Source: an uncultured Desulfomonile sp.
Lineage (GTDB): Bacteria > Desulfobacterota > Desulfomonilia > Desulfomonilales > Desulfomonilaceae
DNA: 7,428 nt
Direction of reading: 5' to 3'
Assembly (NCBI GenBank): GCA_903853735.1
Contig: CAINUH010000250.1
Span: 1-7,428, forward strand
Shown here: positions 7,153 to 7,428 of the stretch, in pieces
Numbering within the stretch: the first letter of the stretch is position 1
Layout of the letters: every line of letters begins with the position of its first letter
Position numbers and translations under genes: made by a program
The notes under the pieces: generated by a model
What the model was told of the DNA's origin: nothing
What the model saw: only the letters and a program-made list of their open reading frames with translations
The model's database searches: none

Positions 7153-7428
7153 TCAGATATCCAGGTGGGGAAGTAAGAAATAGGCGCCGAAGAATCCGCT
7201 TCCAAAACAAAATAAGGACACCAACAGTGCCATTACCAGAAAAGAACTTCGGGACAGGAAGGCATCGAAAGCTGAGCAAATCCAGATTCCTACAGCAATC
7301 AATAGGGACGGTGTCTGAACGTCGTACTCAATATTGTGGGTCACAAAGAGAGGAATAAAATACAGCCCTACGTTACACATGAACATAAGACCGGCAAAAA
7401 TCCGACCACGCGCCATCTGGCCCAGCCC
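7153..7428 (-). CDS. Small multi-pass membrane protein, 5' end outside the window
   Basis: The frame is open to the window edge and reads GLGQMARGRIFAG at its visible start. The Met in this run (codon at 7416) is therefore probably internal: PGLGQ-x-x-x-G-x-x-x-x-G at the end of a first hydrophobic helix is common in small bacterial membrane proteins related to the TM2 type. About 91 residues are visible. Three hydrophobic segments can be seen, near IFAGLMFMCNVGLYFIPLFV, LLIAVGIWICSAF and FLVMALLVSLFCFGSGFFG, ending HLDI. No catalytic motif is recognised. It does not look like an Opp/Dpp permease despite sitting 72 bases upstream of the OppD gene. Function unknown; a real gene is likely because of the consistent membrane character and fit to the strand of its neighbours. 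Confidence 0.65.
   Translation of the reverse strand, partial: GLGQMARGRIFAGLMFMCNVGLYFIPLFVTHNIEYDVQTPSLLIAVGIWICSAFDAFLSRSSFLVMALLVSLFCFGSGFFGAYFLLPHLDI

Overview
The window carries seven protein-coding genes in two converging groups. It looks like ordinary chromosome from a Gram-negative anaerobe, most likely a Desulfobacterota (former Deltaproteobacteria) member. That placement is inference. It rests on the gene mix (branched-chain-amino-acid-type ABC ATPase beside an AMP-forming acyl-CoA ligase, a TPR lipoprotein, and a histidine kinase whose PAS domain carries a cysteine cluster) and on roughly balanced base composition. No rRNA, tRNA, CRISPR array, insertion sequence or phage gene was seen.

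Plus strand, left to right: a LivF-type ABC ATPase (91-837); an acyl-CoA synthetase with its motifs complete (928-2565); a TPR lipoprotein best started at a GTG at 2709 (to 3509); and a soluble two-PAS sensor histidine kinase (3677-5302). The first two suggest import of a carboxylic acid followed by activation to its CoA thioester. A GC-rich hairpin with a T6 run ends exactly at the GTG of the lipoprotein gene. It may be the terminator of the livF/acyl-CoA ligase unit, a control element for the lipoprotein, or both. The kinase has no response regulator beside it.

Minus strand, right to left: the 3' part of a small membrane protein that runs off the right edge (7153-7428); an OppD/DppD-type peptide transporter ATPase (6106-7080) with no OppF, permease or binding protein in view; and a SlyD-like FKBP peptidyl-prolyl isomerase (5366-5935) behind a perfect AGGAGG ribosome binding site. 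The two groups converge across about 60 bases (5303-5365) in which I see no convincing terminator.

I found no clear previously undescribed system. The points most worth a second look are the hairpin at the lipoprotein start, the unusual LivF variant paired with the ligase, the cysteine-bearing PAS domain, and the isolated OppD.
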